The translations under genes and the position numbers were made by a program. Of a stretch of 64,000 nt of DNA, positions 10,529 to 22,299 are shown piece by piece (position 1 is the first letter of the stretch; each line of letters opens with the position of its first letter). The stretch comes from Sphagnum magellanicum (taxonomy: Eukaryota > Streptophyta > Sphagnopsida > Sphagnales > Sphagnaceae). Below the pieces are notes generated by a model. The model saw only the letters and a list, made by a program, of their open reading frames with translations, did not search any database and was not told the DNA's origin. The stretch spans positions 1,674,001 through 1,738,000 of the forward strand of contig CM038923.1 of the NCBI GenBank assembly GCA_021904315.1. The letters are read 5' to 3'.

Positions 10529-10753
10529 CTAGCCTATGAAGACCAAATTTTTTGTTATGGTTGGAACATGAAATACATCTTTCAGGTATTTTGTTTGCCC
10601 ATTTTGCATGGACAATGGCACCTTGCCAATTTGTGTGATGGGATGTGTAGTGTCATCACCAGTTTCCACAAACCCTGGTGTCTTCAAATCCTTTGCGTCT
10701 CTAAACCATTTTCCATGGCTAGTCAGGTGGTTTGAAGTTCCAGAATCCACATA
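10529..10753 (-). pseudogene. Copia-2 protease
   Basis: The frame starts with YVDSGTSNHLTSHGKWF; the aspartic protease active-site triplet DSG is intact. It continues with VFHVPTITKNLVFIG and a stop. A stop also lies just upstream of the Tyr. Normally it matures the Gag-Pol polyprotein. Confidence 0.85.
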
Positions 10754-11700
10754 TTAAACATTATTGTTTGATACACCTTTTATCATTGAATTTGCCATGT
10801 GCTGCATCACAAACAGTTGCTCATCACCTTGATTGCTAATTGATGCATAATTCCCTTATTGTAGCTTTCCATTTTGTGCATCATGTTCCCTTTGATAATA
10901 GTTCTTTGCCATGTGCCCAGGTTTCCCGCAGTAGTAGCAATTTGAATCGTTATTTGGTTGTTGACCTTGATGACTTCCAGCACGACCTCCACGACTTCCT
11001 CGATTTCCTCTTCTTCCAAAGTTTCTTCATCCACCTCCATGAGCTTGACCTTCATGTTGATGATGTTCACCATGCGAGCTTTTGGGTCGACCTCGAAATG
11101 AAGTTTTACCACCTCTACCTTTACCTCTATTAATATTTGAATATAAAACACTTTCTTATGATCCTCCATTGGATGAAATACGAATAATTTTCATCTTTTC
11201 ACTTATAAGTAGTGTTATTAAGTCTTGGAAATCAAAAAATGTTTCTCGAACTACAATTGAAATACGAAACTGGCTATAGTATTTTCTAAGTCCATTCAAG
11301 GTGACGACCACTAAATCTTCATCATCTATAGGGGCTCCTATAGATGCAAGAGCATATGCAAGGTTTTCCACCTTTGTAGAATAGTCACTGATTTTCATCT
11401 TATTTTTCTTTATATTATGCAACTCTTACTTGAACTGCATTTTGCAGGCTTGTGTATTGGTGTTATATATCTTCACCAATGTATCCCAAGCTTGCTTAGG
11501 TGATTTTGCATCTTGAATATGCATAATCATGGAATTGGACACACTCACAAAAAGTTAATACAAGACTTTCCTTACTTTTTCATGCGAAGTTTTATTAGCT
11601 TGAATTTGTTGTTGTGTGGGGTTTTCTAAGAGAGGAGGTTTTTTTTCATCACAAGTTATGAATTCCTAGTAGCCTTTCCCCATCAAGAAATTCATAATAT
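10754..11700 (-). pseudogene. Copia-2 gag
   Basis: Recognisable blocks are QAWDTLVKIYNTNTQACKMQ, IKKNKMKISDYSTKVENLAY, DEDLVVVTLNGLRKYYSQF, a glycine/arginine-rich segment, and a zinc knuckle CYYCGKPGHMAKNYY whose last cysteine is tyrosine. Several stops and frameshifts interrupt it (for example near 11430, 11045 and 10855). The N-terminus could not be placed. Confidence 0.8.
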
Positions 11701-11760
11701 TAAATTTTCACATTTAGAAATTATTTTTGTCTAGTTTTTCAATTACAATTTGAAAAAAAC

Positions 11761-11971
11761 GTCCACCATCTCTCAAGGCACCATTCAATGTTTTCTTAGG
11801 GTTTCACAAATGATTTTAATTTTTTCCTTGGGTTTCTAGGATTAGGATTAGGATTAGGGCTTTCCTTCCTTAGGTTTTTAGGATTAGGGTTAAGGTTAGG
11901 GTTGAACAAGATGGACCTTGCATATGTATGTTTGTCTTGAATATTATAAGAAAATTTATACTATACATGGG
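11761..11971. other. Short non-coding stretch beyond Copia-2 with TTAGG-like runs
   Basis: No gene seen. Near 11838-11910 are short runs such as aggattaggattaggattaggg and ggattagggttaaggttaggg. They resemble, but do not match, the plant telomere unit TTTAGGG. A 5' LTR of Copia-2 may have been here but is not recognisable. Confidence 0.5.
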
Positions 11972-11976
11972 TTTTA

Positions 11977-12798
11977 TGACGCGCTCCCAAGTCCGTAGTT
12001 AGCCCCAAGTTGGAGCTAAGTCACTCAAGTTACAAAAATGTGGGGATTCTAGGCACGCTCCCAGCTTCCAGCACTAAAGGGGGTGAGAAGCGCGTGCTGA
12101 AAGCTCCGGGATTAGACTAGGAAGAGGGACAAGCTACTTATTTATTCGATCCCGCATCTAAATCCAACCAACAAGTTGGTTAGAACTCATTCTGCACACT
12201 TTTAGTGTTGGAACAAGCCACGGGCAACCTTGGACTCATTTGACTCACCATAGCCCGGTCCCGGGGGAAGCCACCACCTTCCCCCATATAGTATTCTTTG
12301 CAGCTCTTCGTCGCACTTGCATCCAAATGGTTATTTTTCCCGAGATTCCCAAGGTGGAGTCCCGAAATTGTCCCGGTTTGGACTCCTAGGACTTTGGATA
12401 TTCATAACTTCTCGCCCTGAATTTGGATCGGGACGAGGTCTAAAACAAAGTCATAGCTCTTTTCAAGAGCTTTCTAACGGTGTGTTTCACTTCACCTGCA
12501 CGCACCAAGATCAGGTCGATTCTTGACTTTTAGTGGTCGGGAGTCAAATTGCCAATTTGACTCCCGGCCCTTCTTTCGACCATAACTTGTGCTGCAAATG
12601 TCCAAATGGCTCATGCGAGGCCATTTTGGACATCTACACTTCAAGACCTTTTCAATGGTATAAAAAATGCCTCAATGCAAGGTGTTGTCAACCCTACAAT
12701 TGCACTCTGAATTTTCAGGAGTCTCGGAGGACTCCTAAGTCCCATTTTCGGGAATGTGAGTGGCGACCTCACACTTCCTTCAAAGTGGGGTTGCGACA
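11977..12798 (-). mobile_element. Family-2 solo LTR, copy B (822 bp)
   Basis: On the minus strand it starts TGTCGCAACCCC and ends CGCGTCA. A perfect 5-bp duplication tttta flanks it (11972-11976 and 12799-12803). It aligns with copy A throughout, including the TATA region (minus-strand ACTATATGG, 12285-12294). No partner LTR or internal region is nearby, so it is a solo LTR. Open frames inside it are not coding. Confidence 0.87.
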
Positions 12799-12803
12799 TT
12801 TTA

Positions 12804-14065
12804 CGTATATGTACGTATCTTGTATAATATTTTGTATGGTATTAAATACATGATTACATACCACACTTTTGTATGAAGGTTTTGATAATGTATTTGCACT
12901 TCTCAATCTTCAAACTCTTTCCTTTAAGTTCTCCCAAGTTGTATTTACTCTATTTCAAAAATTTGTTTTAATGTCTTCTCAAAACAAACTTCTATCACAG
13001 CAATTTTACAAAGTTACACCGCTCACATATGAAATTGGATCGATCTGAAATTTTTGTGAAACATGAACAACTATGCCTACTACCATCTTTCAAAATTTTA
13101 GTTCATTTAACTTCATAAAATGAAAGATCTTACTACTTCCTTGAAGTCACCTCAAACTGGGACCTGAACACAAAATGACTTACAATTCGCTCTCTACAAC
13201 TCCAAACTCCTTGAGATTTTGGGAGACACATTAGATATATGTCTTCTATATTTGCTCAAAATTTCAGCTTTATTAATGATGACCATAAAGAGTTATCACT
13301 TTCAAAAGAAATTGACTTCAAAATTGAGACTAAAACTTTAGATGCTTGGATCTCTTTCAATAAAAATCCAAATGACATGAAATTTCTCTCACATATATAT
13401 TCCTTTATGAACTATAAGATCCCAAAGCTGCAAAATCCAAAAATGCTCAAACAAAAGAGATATGACCAAAAAACTAGATCTGGCACAGAACCTTCAAAAG
13501 TTCATAACTCTCACAAACATATCCTTTTCTTTTGAAAATTTGAGAATAGGTGCGTCTTATAATCTTCTATAATCTCTCCAAGTTTCACTTCAAGATCTTT
13601 TCACAGTAGATCTCGATTTAAAGATATGACTTCCATAACCCTTGATATGTTGATCTCCTTTCACCTCTTTCATTTTCTTTTATTTCTCTTCGCATTTTTT
13701 CCTTTCCTCGTTTCTCTTTTGCACTTGACAAACTCTTATGATATTACTAGAGACTCTTAAGCTTTAGTTTTAGAAACTTTCTAACTCTATATCTCTTTCA
13801 ATTTTCTTATCAAATAACCTAAATTCTAATATCATGTTAACAAATAGGAAATCTATTCAAGTGCAAACATAAATCTTTATTGAAAGGAAATTACAACATG
13901 ATGCTCACAACACGAAACATAACATCAATAATTCCTCAAGGTTCTTGTCACATGAAATACGCAAACTTGTGTAATGAAAAAAAAACAACCAAACCATCAA
14001 CACCAAGGTATTTAATTAAAATACCAAACCACAAATAATCAAATTAATATAAGTAAAGAAAGTAA
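12804..14065. other. AT-rich intergenic DNA, no supported gene
   Basis: Only short open frames occur. The longest (13239-13535, plus, about 98 codons) has no domain or homology I recognise, and its base composition is like its surroundings. The sequence has the look of an old repeat, but no ends could be found. Confidence 0.5.
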
Positions 14066-14069
14066 TTCA

Positions 14070-14364
14070 GCCTTGTGAAAGTAACTTAATTATTTTCCTA
14101 CTCCAGTAACTAATGAAACCTAACTAGTTGAACTTGAATTTTGAACATGGTTTTGAGTAATTCTTCATTCTTTTCTATCAAGTTTTTGAATGCACATAAA
14201 ATTTGAATTTAGTTTGTTACAAGTTATAAATAAAATTTATAATTATAACTTGTGAGAAATTCAACATGTGTAGTTTTTTTGTTAGTTAATATTATTGTTT
14301 CCTTCCATAAAACATTAATGTTCCAAACCTTGTTTATTTTCTACTAATTCCAAAAGATACAACA
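14070..14364 (+). mobile_element. Remnant of a Copia-1-family LTR
   Basis: The right two-thirds of the Copia-1 LTR can be followed here: catggttttgagtaattcttcattc, gttacaag, cttgtgagaaatt, tttgttagttaat, ttccataaaac and a terminal gatacaaca (Copia-1 LTR: gaaataaca). The start is not clear and no coding sequence follows. Probably an old solo or truncated LTR. Confidence 0.55.
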
Positions 14365-17300
14365 AACTAATTTAGCATCCATTGTGGACTTGTGGATGTG
14401 GTAAAACTTGTAAAAGCTTTATTTTCCCATATATATGCTAAACCATTTTCCAACTTTGACGATGATTTGTTTAATGACTTCAAAATTTGATTGAAGATTC
14501 CAATGATGTTTAACCTTTACCCTGGTGTTTAGATGTTATTAAGCATAAAAGTTTCCTTGTCTTTAAGGTTATAAATTTATGTAGTCCTTACATGTAACCT
14601 TGGGTTGTGTGGATCAAGGTTTATCCTGAAACTGAAATAATCATTTTTGTTCAAATGAAAAATGCATGTACTAAAACAAGCAAAACATTAATTTTAGAGC
14701 TACAAAAATAGTTCCATGAACATGAAATCATGAAATCAATTGGCTTGATGTTCCCATGGTATTAGTTAAATTTGTAGTTGTAATGAAATTGTTTTTTTAT
14801 GCATTTGTATGTTGTCAAATTTGCTTATTATGTTGTTCACAAGGTCGAGGAAAGGACTATGGTCTCAATCAATGTTGGGAAAGTTTTCGTTTTAAAGATA
14901 CCCACCAAATTTGGTTTTCACAAGGTTTTTGAAACATTTGACCATTTTTTTAAAAAATTAAAATAAATCCAAGATAGGGGTGGGGTATCAATTATATATA
15001 TATACTAGTTTTCAAAGTTAGTCATCAAAGGTGGCTTTCACAAGCTAGTTATGAAATTTTATTTTTAATTAAACAATGGTACTTGCGTAGGTGTTGGTTC
15101 ACATTGACCTTATTTGCAACAAGATTGTTTTTCCAAATTTGTCAAATAGGTGTGGACTATGCATCATCTTCAAGAAACATGAGCCAAATTTGGTTAGTAA
15201 AGTGTAATGTTTTATAAATCTTGCCTAGTTTTGATGACTAGAAATAACTTATTGTGTAAATATGGTGTTATGTGACATTTTTTCCTTCCAAATATGGTTT
15301 TTTTCCTTCAAAAACACCTTTGTACAATTCACATTAGCGTTTTCCTTCACCATAGTAGAACAAATTAGCCTAAAAGAAGACACCTTAATATTGTAGATGA
15401 TGATTTTTACTAATTTATTTGAATTTTAATTATCATATATTTTTTCCTTTTTTATTTTCTTCAAAGAAATTCAAATCTAGTTCAATTGCCATGCCATCAC
15501 ACACACATATGTTTTATTTGACCAATAGGCTTGCAAAAGATCTTTTTGGTTCACCATTTTTTTCAAATTTCCATCACTTGATATTGGGCTTCCTCTTTCA
15601 CATTAATAACCTAGAACTAAACATCAATACCCAAACCCTTCTTTCACCCTTTTACCCCACCCTAATTTTCAACATTTTGAAAGGTATGGAACTTGGGTAA
15701 GCTTTTAAGGTCAATTTTCACACAAATGATATTCCAAGTGCTAGCTTTCAAATTTATGGATATTATTCCAAATATCATTAAATGTGATATTTGTAGGTGG
15801 TCAAAGGTATCAATTCATTCGATGCCCATGTTAGCTTTCAATACTCACCCAATGTTAGTCTTGACTATTTTATATTCACAAATTTGCTTGATGTAAATTT
15901 TCATTTTTTCTTGCAATGTCCCATAATGTGAAGGGCAATAATGGCCAAACTTTCAAATAATTTGAATCCCATCCCTAGGAAAAATTAGACTAGGTTTTAA
16001 TGATTTTCAGCCTAATTAAAGTCCATCTTAGTGTTTAAAATGGTCAAAAATAAAATTGTAAATACATTGTAAGCAATATAATTATATCACATAAGTCATA
16101 TGGCAAGGCCAAACAAATGTTTTCTTTCTTTTAGGACTTTATCAATGGTAGGTAATTGTATCAAAACTTTACATTTGAAAAATGAGAAATTGAATTATTA
16201 AATAAAATAAATAAATGACATTTAAAATAAAAATCATATTTCATCATATATCTCAAATTATGGTCATCAAAATCTTTCAAAAATTTCCTCATTTATTTCA
16301 ATGGTGTCACAATACTTTCCATGTTAAAAAAATCACTCAATTAGACATTTTAATAAATATGTGGAGTCCATAATCACATAATATTTGTGATGCAGTTTTA
16401 TAACACTTCAAAAGTCCAATATGTCATGAAATTCATATGATATGATCATTTCATATAAAATATTATTTTGTTTTTGTTCCATGGCCAATAATCAAAATTA
16501 TGACAAGATTATACAATCACCTATAATGTATTTTGACCCCAAAAGCATGAATAAGAATAAACTCTTCATTTATCTTGAATCATAATCATGTGCTAAGGTT
16601 CGTTGAAGATGTATAACATTTAATTTCTCATTAATGAAGAATAAATTGTGGAATCAACTTATTACTCACCTTACCTTGTGTGTTAAAATGTTTAGTAATG
16701 ATTTATTCACCTTATCTAATTTCCCATATGATGATGCAATAAAATTATTGAAAAAATTTATAGGGAAACATCAAATAGATTCATAGAAGATTTCTTGTTT
16801 TGAAATATGTATTCATTTATTGAAAAGTTTCATATTGTCAAAATTGCTAATATGAGGTGGGGTTTAGTGTTGGGGTTGGATGTTTAAAAAGTGAATGTGG
16901 CCCCAATGGTCATCTAGGTGCAAAACTCCCTTGATACAATGGGCAAGGCTCATTAGGTCAATTTACAATTCCACTAAAAAATATTTTAGGTTTTTCATAA
17001 TTGAATTGCGGTTACATTTATAACATGCAATATTAGATTCAACCACTATACTTATAACTTGATTTGTAAATTTATTTTATCACCATCAAAATTCAAATTT
17101 AACCTTTGCCAATTACGTTTTAAAATTAAATATTTAATTTCATATTTTTCATTATGAAAAAATTGACAAAAAATTTCACAAGATTTTCAAAATTAGTTGA
17201 ATTAGATTATAAAAAATCCCAAAAAATCCCAATTTTTGTGTCAAAAATTTCATAAAAGGGTGCAAACATGATAAAATAAATGAAAGAAAAGAATTTGCCC

Positions 17301-18786
17301 AAAATTTAGTCTAAAAATGAAATAAAATTTGACATAAACATAAGAAAATAAATAGAAAACCTTTGTAAGTATAATTATGAAATCATTATATCCTTCATTG
17401 AATTTATGATAAACTGAATATAAAATTTGAAAATAATTAATATAACAAAAATAGGTTACAAATATATTTGAAATTGATTGTTCAATATGGTATTCAAAAC
17501 TATTTTTACATTAGAAGTTTGATATACTATGATTATAATATGCACAATTTAATAATACATAAGAATTTCTATTTTTATTAATTAATTTGAAAACTAAAAA
17601 AATTCATCTATTTGCAACCCATTTTGTAAAATCACAAATCTTGTGCAAGTATTTAAATCTACTTGAAGATGTGATTTTTCAGTAGTAAAATAATAAAATG
17701 AAAGAATATTTTCATATGAATAATTGAATAAAATAATTATTTGACTACTACATCAAAGCTTTTTACAACTATTTATAATATTTTGTAACAATGAACAAGG
17801 ACTAGCCACTTGACCATGTTTTCACCCAACATTTGTTGAATTCAAAAGCATTGACACTAATATTTTAAATTGCAAATCAACTAATGATAATTAGAGATGA
17901 TTGTGAGCATTAAGTACACACATATGTTCCATTGAGATTTTTTTTTCTTTTTTACTCAAATACAATAACAAAACTATGAAACTAGCCTAACAATTCTTCA
18001 TTCAAAACTAGCTTATACCCAAGTGAGCTCTATGATGCAAGGAAAGGAATGTGAAATTTGACACAGAACTCATGTGAATCCAATAATAGATGAATATGAC
18101 AACAAATCTCCTTTTCAATGTTTTTTTTTGTGGCGAAATTTCACAACTTGTAGAATTTTTATTTCAGGAAATGAAACAAACATGAACTGTTTTTGTGATT
18201 TAAACATATTTTCGCCATTTTTGAAATAAAACTAATTAATTTAACGAAATCTAGACCCAGGCACATCCTAGGTCGCCACTTGTAGCAGCAATTTTGTAAA
18301 AATGCCCAGCAGGACAGTCCCCATTTAATACTAATTAATGCTTTCGGAATCACTCCAGTGGACCCAGTTGAGGAATTTGCAAAAAACAACCTTGCTTGGT
18401 TCTCCCATTGTCATTATTTGTTCTCAACCAGTCTATGTGAAGCGAAGCTGAGAACTAAAACAAAACCAAAGGATAGCCATTTTCTTGGTTGGTGAAGTAC
18501 TTCTACAAAGGCGCACCCATCCGACCACCCATCCCACCTCCCTTACTTACAAATATAGTGATCCTGTTCCTACAATTCCCACAAAAAAAAGTTGCCCCAA
18601 AATGAACGTAAATGGGTCATGTACATGAGTCACTAAGCCAAGTACAATATTGTGGTTCTATCATGCACAATGTCACTTTTGAAGCCTGCAAACCAATCAG
18701 ACCTAATTTTTGAAAGCCACCCTTTGTTTGTGGACAAGAAGATGGGATACCTGAACCCTTAGCATTTCCTTGGGTATCTCTGTACT
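14365..18786. other. AT-rich intergenic DNA, no supported gene
   Basis: Roughly 4.4 kb of AT-rich sequence with poly-A/T runs and a short TA run near 14993. Reading frames are short and unlike any protein I know. Nothing could be assigned. Confidence 0.5.
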
Positions 18787-18792
18787 ACTACT

Positions 18793-19601
18793 GTCACCAA
18801 AAAGAGAGGGACGAGAACCTAACATCACTGGGTCCCCGTGGACGTTCTTACTCCGGACAGATTCAACACAGACACTCACATACCAAAGAAAACACACAGC
18901 AACATTCACTTGTTTGAAACCAAACGAAAAATTTATTGCTGGAACAGAAGAACCTGCTCGAGCCTCTGCAGATCCGGCTCACAGTTCAGACTGCACAAAA
19001 ATCCTTAACAGCACAAGCTTCCTCTTTCCACCATGTTCATCAGTGATCTAACTACTACTCAGTGAATGCTTGAGTCCCAACACAGATCACTCGAACCATC
19101 CGTCTAGACGCCTTCCAGACCCCACCGATCTACAGCGCCGATGCTTGCTTTCGACCTGACTCGTACCAAATTTGGGAGCTAGTCATCCCCTAGTTGCTAA
19201 CGCAGCGGAAGAAATCAGCAGCAGGCGATTCTCTCAGCTCCTCAGCCACTCACACCTTTCTTCTCCATCCAGCTCTCCTCTGTTTAGCCAGCCTACCTCC
19301 TCTCAACTACCTCTTTCTCTGATTAACCCCCCTTTTTCCAAAAGCTTTCAGGCCTTCTAGAAGAACCCCTCCTCGCGCTCAAAGAGTCATCAAGTCTCAT
19401 CAAGTCCGCACCGTCGGCCATTCTCTACATCAAGGAAGTTCCATTTCGGCCCATCATTGTGCGCCGTCACACAACCATGCATGAAAGTTGGAGCAGCCGC
19501 CATGCAACAAAAATCAGCACAAATCAGTAATAACCAAGATCGGATCTTTCAACACAAACAGCAGTATTCACACTGTAGTGGCCACCCATTTTTCGGTCAC
19601 A
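18793..19601 (-). repeat. 3' LTR of the TR-GAG element
   Basis: On the minus strand it starts TGTGACCGAAAAATGG. It aligns without gaps to 22293-23101. The end next to the target duplication (minus TTTTTGGTGAC) differs at two positions from the same place in the 5' LTR, where the PBS lies. Confidence 0.88.
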
Positions 19602-19647
19602 TATGTCACCCCTCCATTCCTCAAAAAGTTGAGTCCCTCAGCTTCAT

Positions 19648-22206
19648 TCAATCTGGTTCAACATGATAGATCTGAAGTCCCCTACGAAACCTTTCACACT
19701 GGTGCCCATCACGAACTTCCCTTTGTAGCTCAAGCTCTTTTGATCTCTCATTGTCCTTATCTGCAGTAGTTGAATCCTCAAATCTGTTCTGGACACTACT
19801 CTTGCAAAATGCAGGTCTCATACCAACTACCTCATTCTCCACCACTACACAGGGAACTGTTTCCAAAACCCCAGATCCTCTTGAACTCTCATTGTCTTCG
19901 ATTGCAATAGGACTGTTCTGAAACTCATTCTGGACAGCACAATCACATAATGCAGCTTCAGCATCCACAACAATCTCCTTACTCTTTGTTGTTGCAGACG
20001 GAACGACTTCAGAGATACTATTCAGTCTTGGGCTCTCCTTGTACTTATCTGTAGAACCTGGTGCATTTGAAGTCTCTTCAAACTCGTCTTGGACAATATT
20101 CTGGTCGAGCATCACAACCTCCATATCTGAAAGTGGTTGGTCACTTTCAGGGACTACAACTTTTGCCTGTTCAAGATCAGTGAAATGCACTTCCATTTGC
20201 GGTTCCAATGAGAGATACTGTTGATGTTTGCATTCTCCAGGATCAGAGCTATTTGAAACATCACCATGACTGTTAGTTTCCACCATTTCTGCATCCAAAA
20301 CAGAATACTGGTTCCCGGCATGGGCCAGGTCGTAGAAAATAACATCACCTTTTCTACTGACCTCAGCGACCAGATCTTGATCAAGGGCAATTGGACGTTG
20401 CTGGAGTGGCATGGTTCCCATTTTCTGTTCAGAGTTGTTGGAACTCAAACTGGCAGCTTTGTTGACAGAATTGAGCTCACCTACGACCACACCCATCGTC
20501 ACCTATGGTGACTGCACGGAAGAGTCAATATAATGAGGCTTGGGAGAAGCCTGACAGCTCACTTGGATGGGAACTCTAGATGAATCCTCAGGAGCCACAA
20601 AGTTGTCTGGCAGCTGCATTCTCACAGCTTCACCCCTGCTGTCGTCTCCTCTTATTTCCATGCCACATTCTGTCCTTGAGGAAGGATCTTCTTGTCGAGA
20701 TACTTCAACAAGAACATCAACCATTTTGTTGGCAGGTTGTGTGACAAAGGTTTGCTGCTCATCTGTACAGCTCACTATCATTCCCTGATTTACAAGATCA
20801 TCCTCAACTGCAAATGGTGGCAGCACATTAGCGAATAGCTCCTCCACCTTCAAGGAAGCATTTCCTGTCTCCGTGGTGTCATCCACATCTACCATCTCCT
20901 TGTCTTCAGAACTGGCAAGTGTATTCAGAAACAGACCCAACTTGGGGCTCTTCTCCTCCTCCAAGATGCTTGGACCTTCCTCTGTAAAACACTTTGTTTC
21001 AAGACCCTCAACATTGTCCAGTTTCTCTTTCAGTTGTTCATTCATGTCTTCAACTCCACTCCTAAGCACACCATCTGTGCTTCGAGCGCCGTTTTCTGCT
21101 TCCCCCACAAGAATGGCATCAGATACTGCCATTCTTGTTGTTCTTGTCTCTTGACGCTTCTCATCAACACCTAGTCCTTGATGGATGGTGACCCCTTCTG
21201 CAACTTCAGGAGATGGTACATCGCCTCTTGTTGCAACTTCGACTGGCATTCTTCTCCTAGGTGCTCGAGGGTGTGAGAAGATGTTCTCATTTCCACACAA
21301 CCTGTTGAGTTGTTGAATGGTTACTTCCTCATCATTCAGCAATACTTCTAGAAAGTTTGCTGATCCAGGATGCACCTTCCCATCCTTCGGCTTCTTCCAA
21401 CATCTGTCCTCCGAGTGTCCTAAACCTGAACAGAAGGAGCACTTCATCTCACAATTCTCTGTCCTATGAGGCATCCCACATCTGGCACATTTTGGCCGGG
21501 GTTCATTGAGCCTTGGACATGCTGTGGCTATGTGATCTCCTCCCTTACAGATCTGGCATCCGCCGAACATGGTGGAAGAGGATGATGTGACAGGTCTCGA
21601 CACATTCCTCTTGAAAAAGCTAACAAGCGCGTTGTTCAAAGCAGCAACCTGTTTTTCCATTATTGTTTCAGCGACTTCCTCTTCTTGCTCCTCCTTCAGT
21701 GGTTCGAAGGGAGTCTCTCCAAGCTCGCCCAGCACTCGCTCGAGCTCGGTAGCTGCACCCACCAGCTCCTCAATGTCAGCAAAAGTTCTTACGATGCATA
21801 ATTTTCGAATTTCAAGCCTTAATCTGGCCAAAAACCTCCGTTTCTGTTCGATGTCTGGTATTCGGCCTCTCTGAAACAGCCTGTCCAAACGTTCAAAGTA
21901 CTTCTGAACCCTCTCCCTGGGTTCTTGTTTGATGGCATCGAGCTTCACTCTGATGTCATCAGCATCCACACTCTCGTACTTCTATACGATCAGTGTCTTT
22001 AACTCCAGCCAATCAGCTGGCGCCGGTTGCAACCTTCTGAACCACTCTCTAGCCCTGCCCCTCAAGTTGAGCTTGGCGATCTTAAAAAGCTTATTTGCAT
22101 TGAGGTCTCGCACCTCAGCAGCCATGCTGAGCCTTTCTGCCCAATCATCAACGTCTTCATGGTCCCTTCCCCAAAACAACTCATCCATGCCTTGGGGACT
22201 GGTCAT
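19648..22206 (-). pseudogene. Gag-like protein with three zinc knuckles, two in-frame TAG codons
   Basis: One frame runs from ATG 22206 (MTSPQGMDELFWGRD) to the stop at 19648, about 850 codons. It is broken only by TAG at 21979-21981 and TAG at 20503-20505. The N-terminal gag domain includes ANKLFKIAKLNLRGRAREWF and QKYFERLDRLFQRGRIPD, typical of Ty3/gypsy-type retrotransposon gag. Near codons 240-290 are CQICKGGDHIATAC, CARCGMPHRTENC and CSFCSGLGHSEDRC, three successive CCHC knuckles. The C-terminal 400 residues are acidic and low in recognisable structure. Both TAGs fit CAG-to-TAG changes. Alternatively the second could be the original stop, but the frame stays open for another 284 codons. 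It likely bound element RNA and formed particles. Confidence 0.85.
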
Positions 22207-22287
22207 CCTGCAATGTTGAGCTCCAAACCAGAATTGCAACACTTTCTACTTCACACGGGTCTTGCTAAAGTCACCTAATCGCAACTT

Positions 22288-22299
22288 GCTCTGATACCA
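22288..22299 (-). other. Primer-binding site for initiator tRNA-Met
   Basis: The minus strand reads TGGTATCAGAGC, the standard plant LTR-element PBS complementary to the 3' end of initiator methionine tRNA. It overlaps the last bases of the region that can be aligned as LTR. Confidence 0.88.

Larger units (their letters stand above)
8366..11760 (-). mobile_element. Copia-2: truncated Ty1/copia element
   Basis: Reading the minus strand from about 11700 to 8366 gives gag, protease, integrase and half of the reverse transcriptase. It ends at KQKFEMKDLGEL exactly where the Copia-1 LTR begins, so its 3' part lies left of the window beyond Copia-1. It belongs to a different copia lineage from Copia-1 (different gag and linker). 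No 5' LTR or PBS could be recognised between 11700 and 11976. Confidence 0.88.

Noticed and set aside
11838-11910. Interstitial telomere repeat (ggattaggg runs)
   Set aside because: Units are GGATTA and mixed TTAGGG-like words, not consistent TTTAGGG copies.
13239-13535. 98-codon frame as a hypothetical gene
   Set aside because: Isolated in AT-rich repeat-like DNA with no promoter, motif or neighbour.
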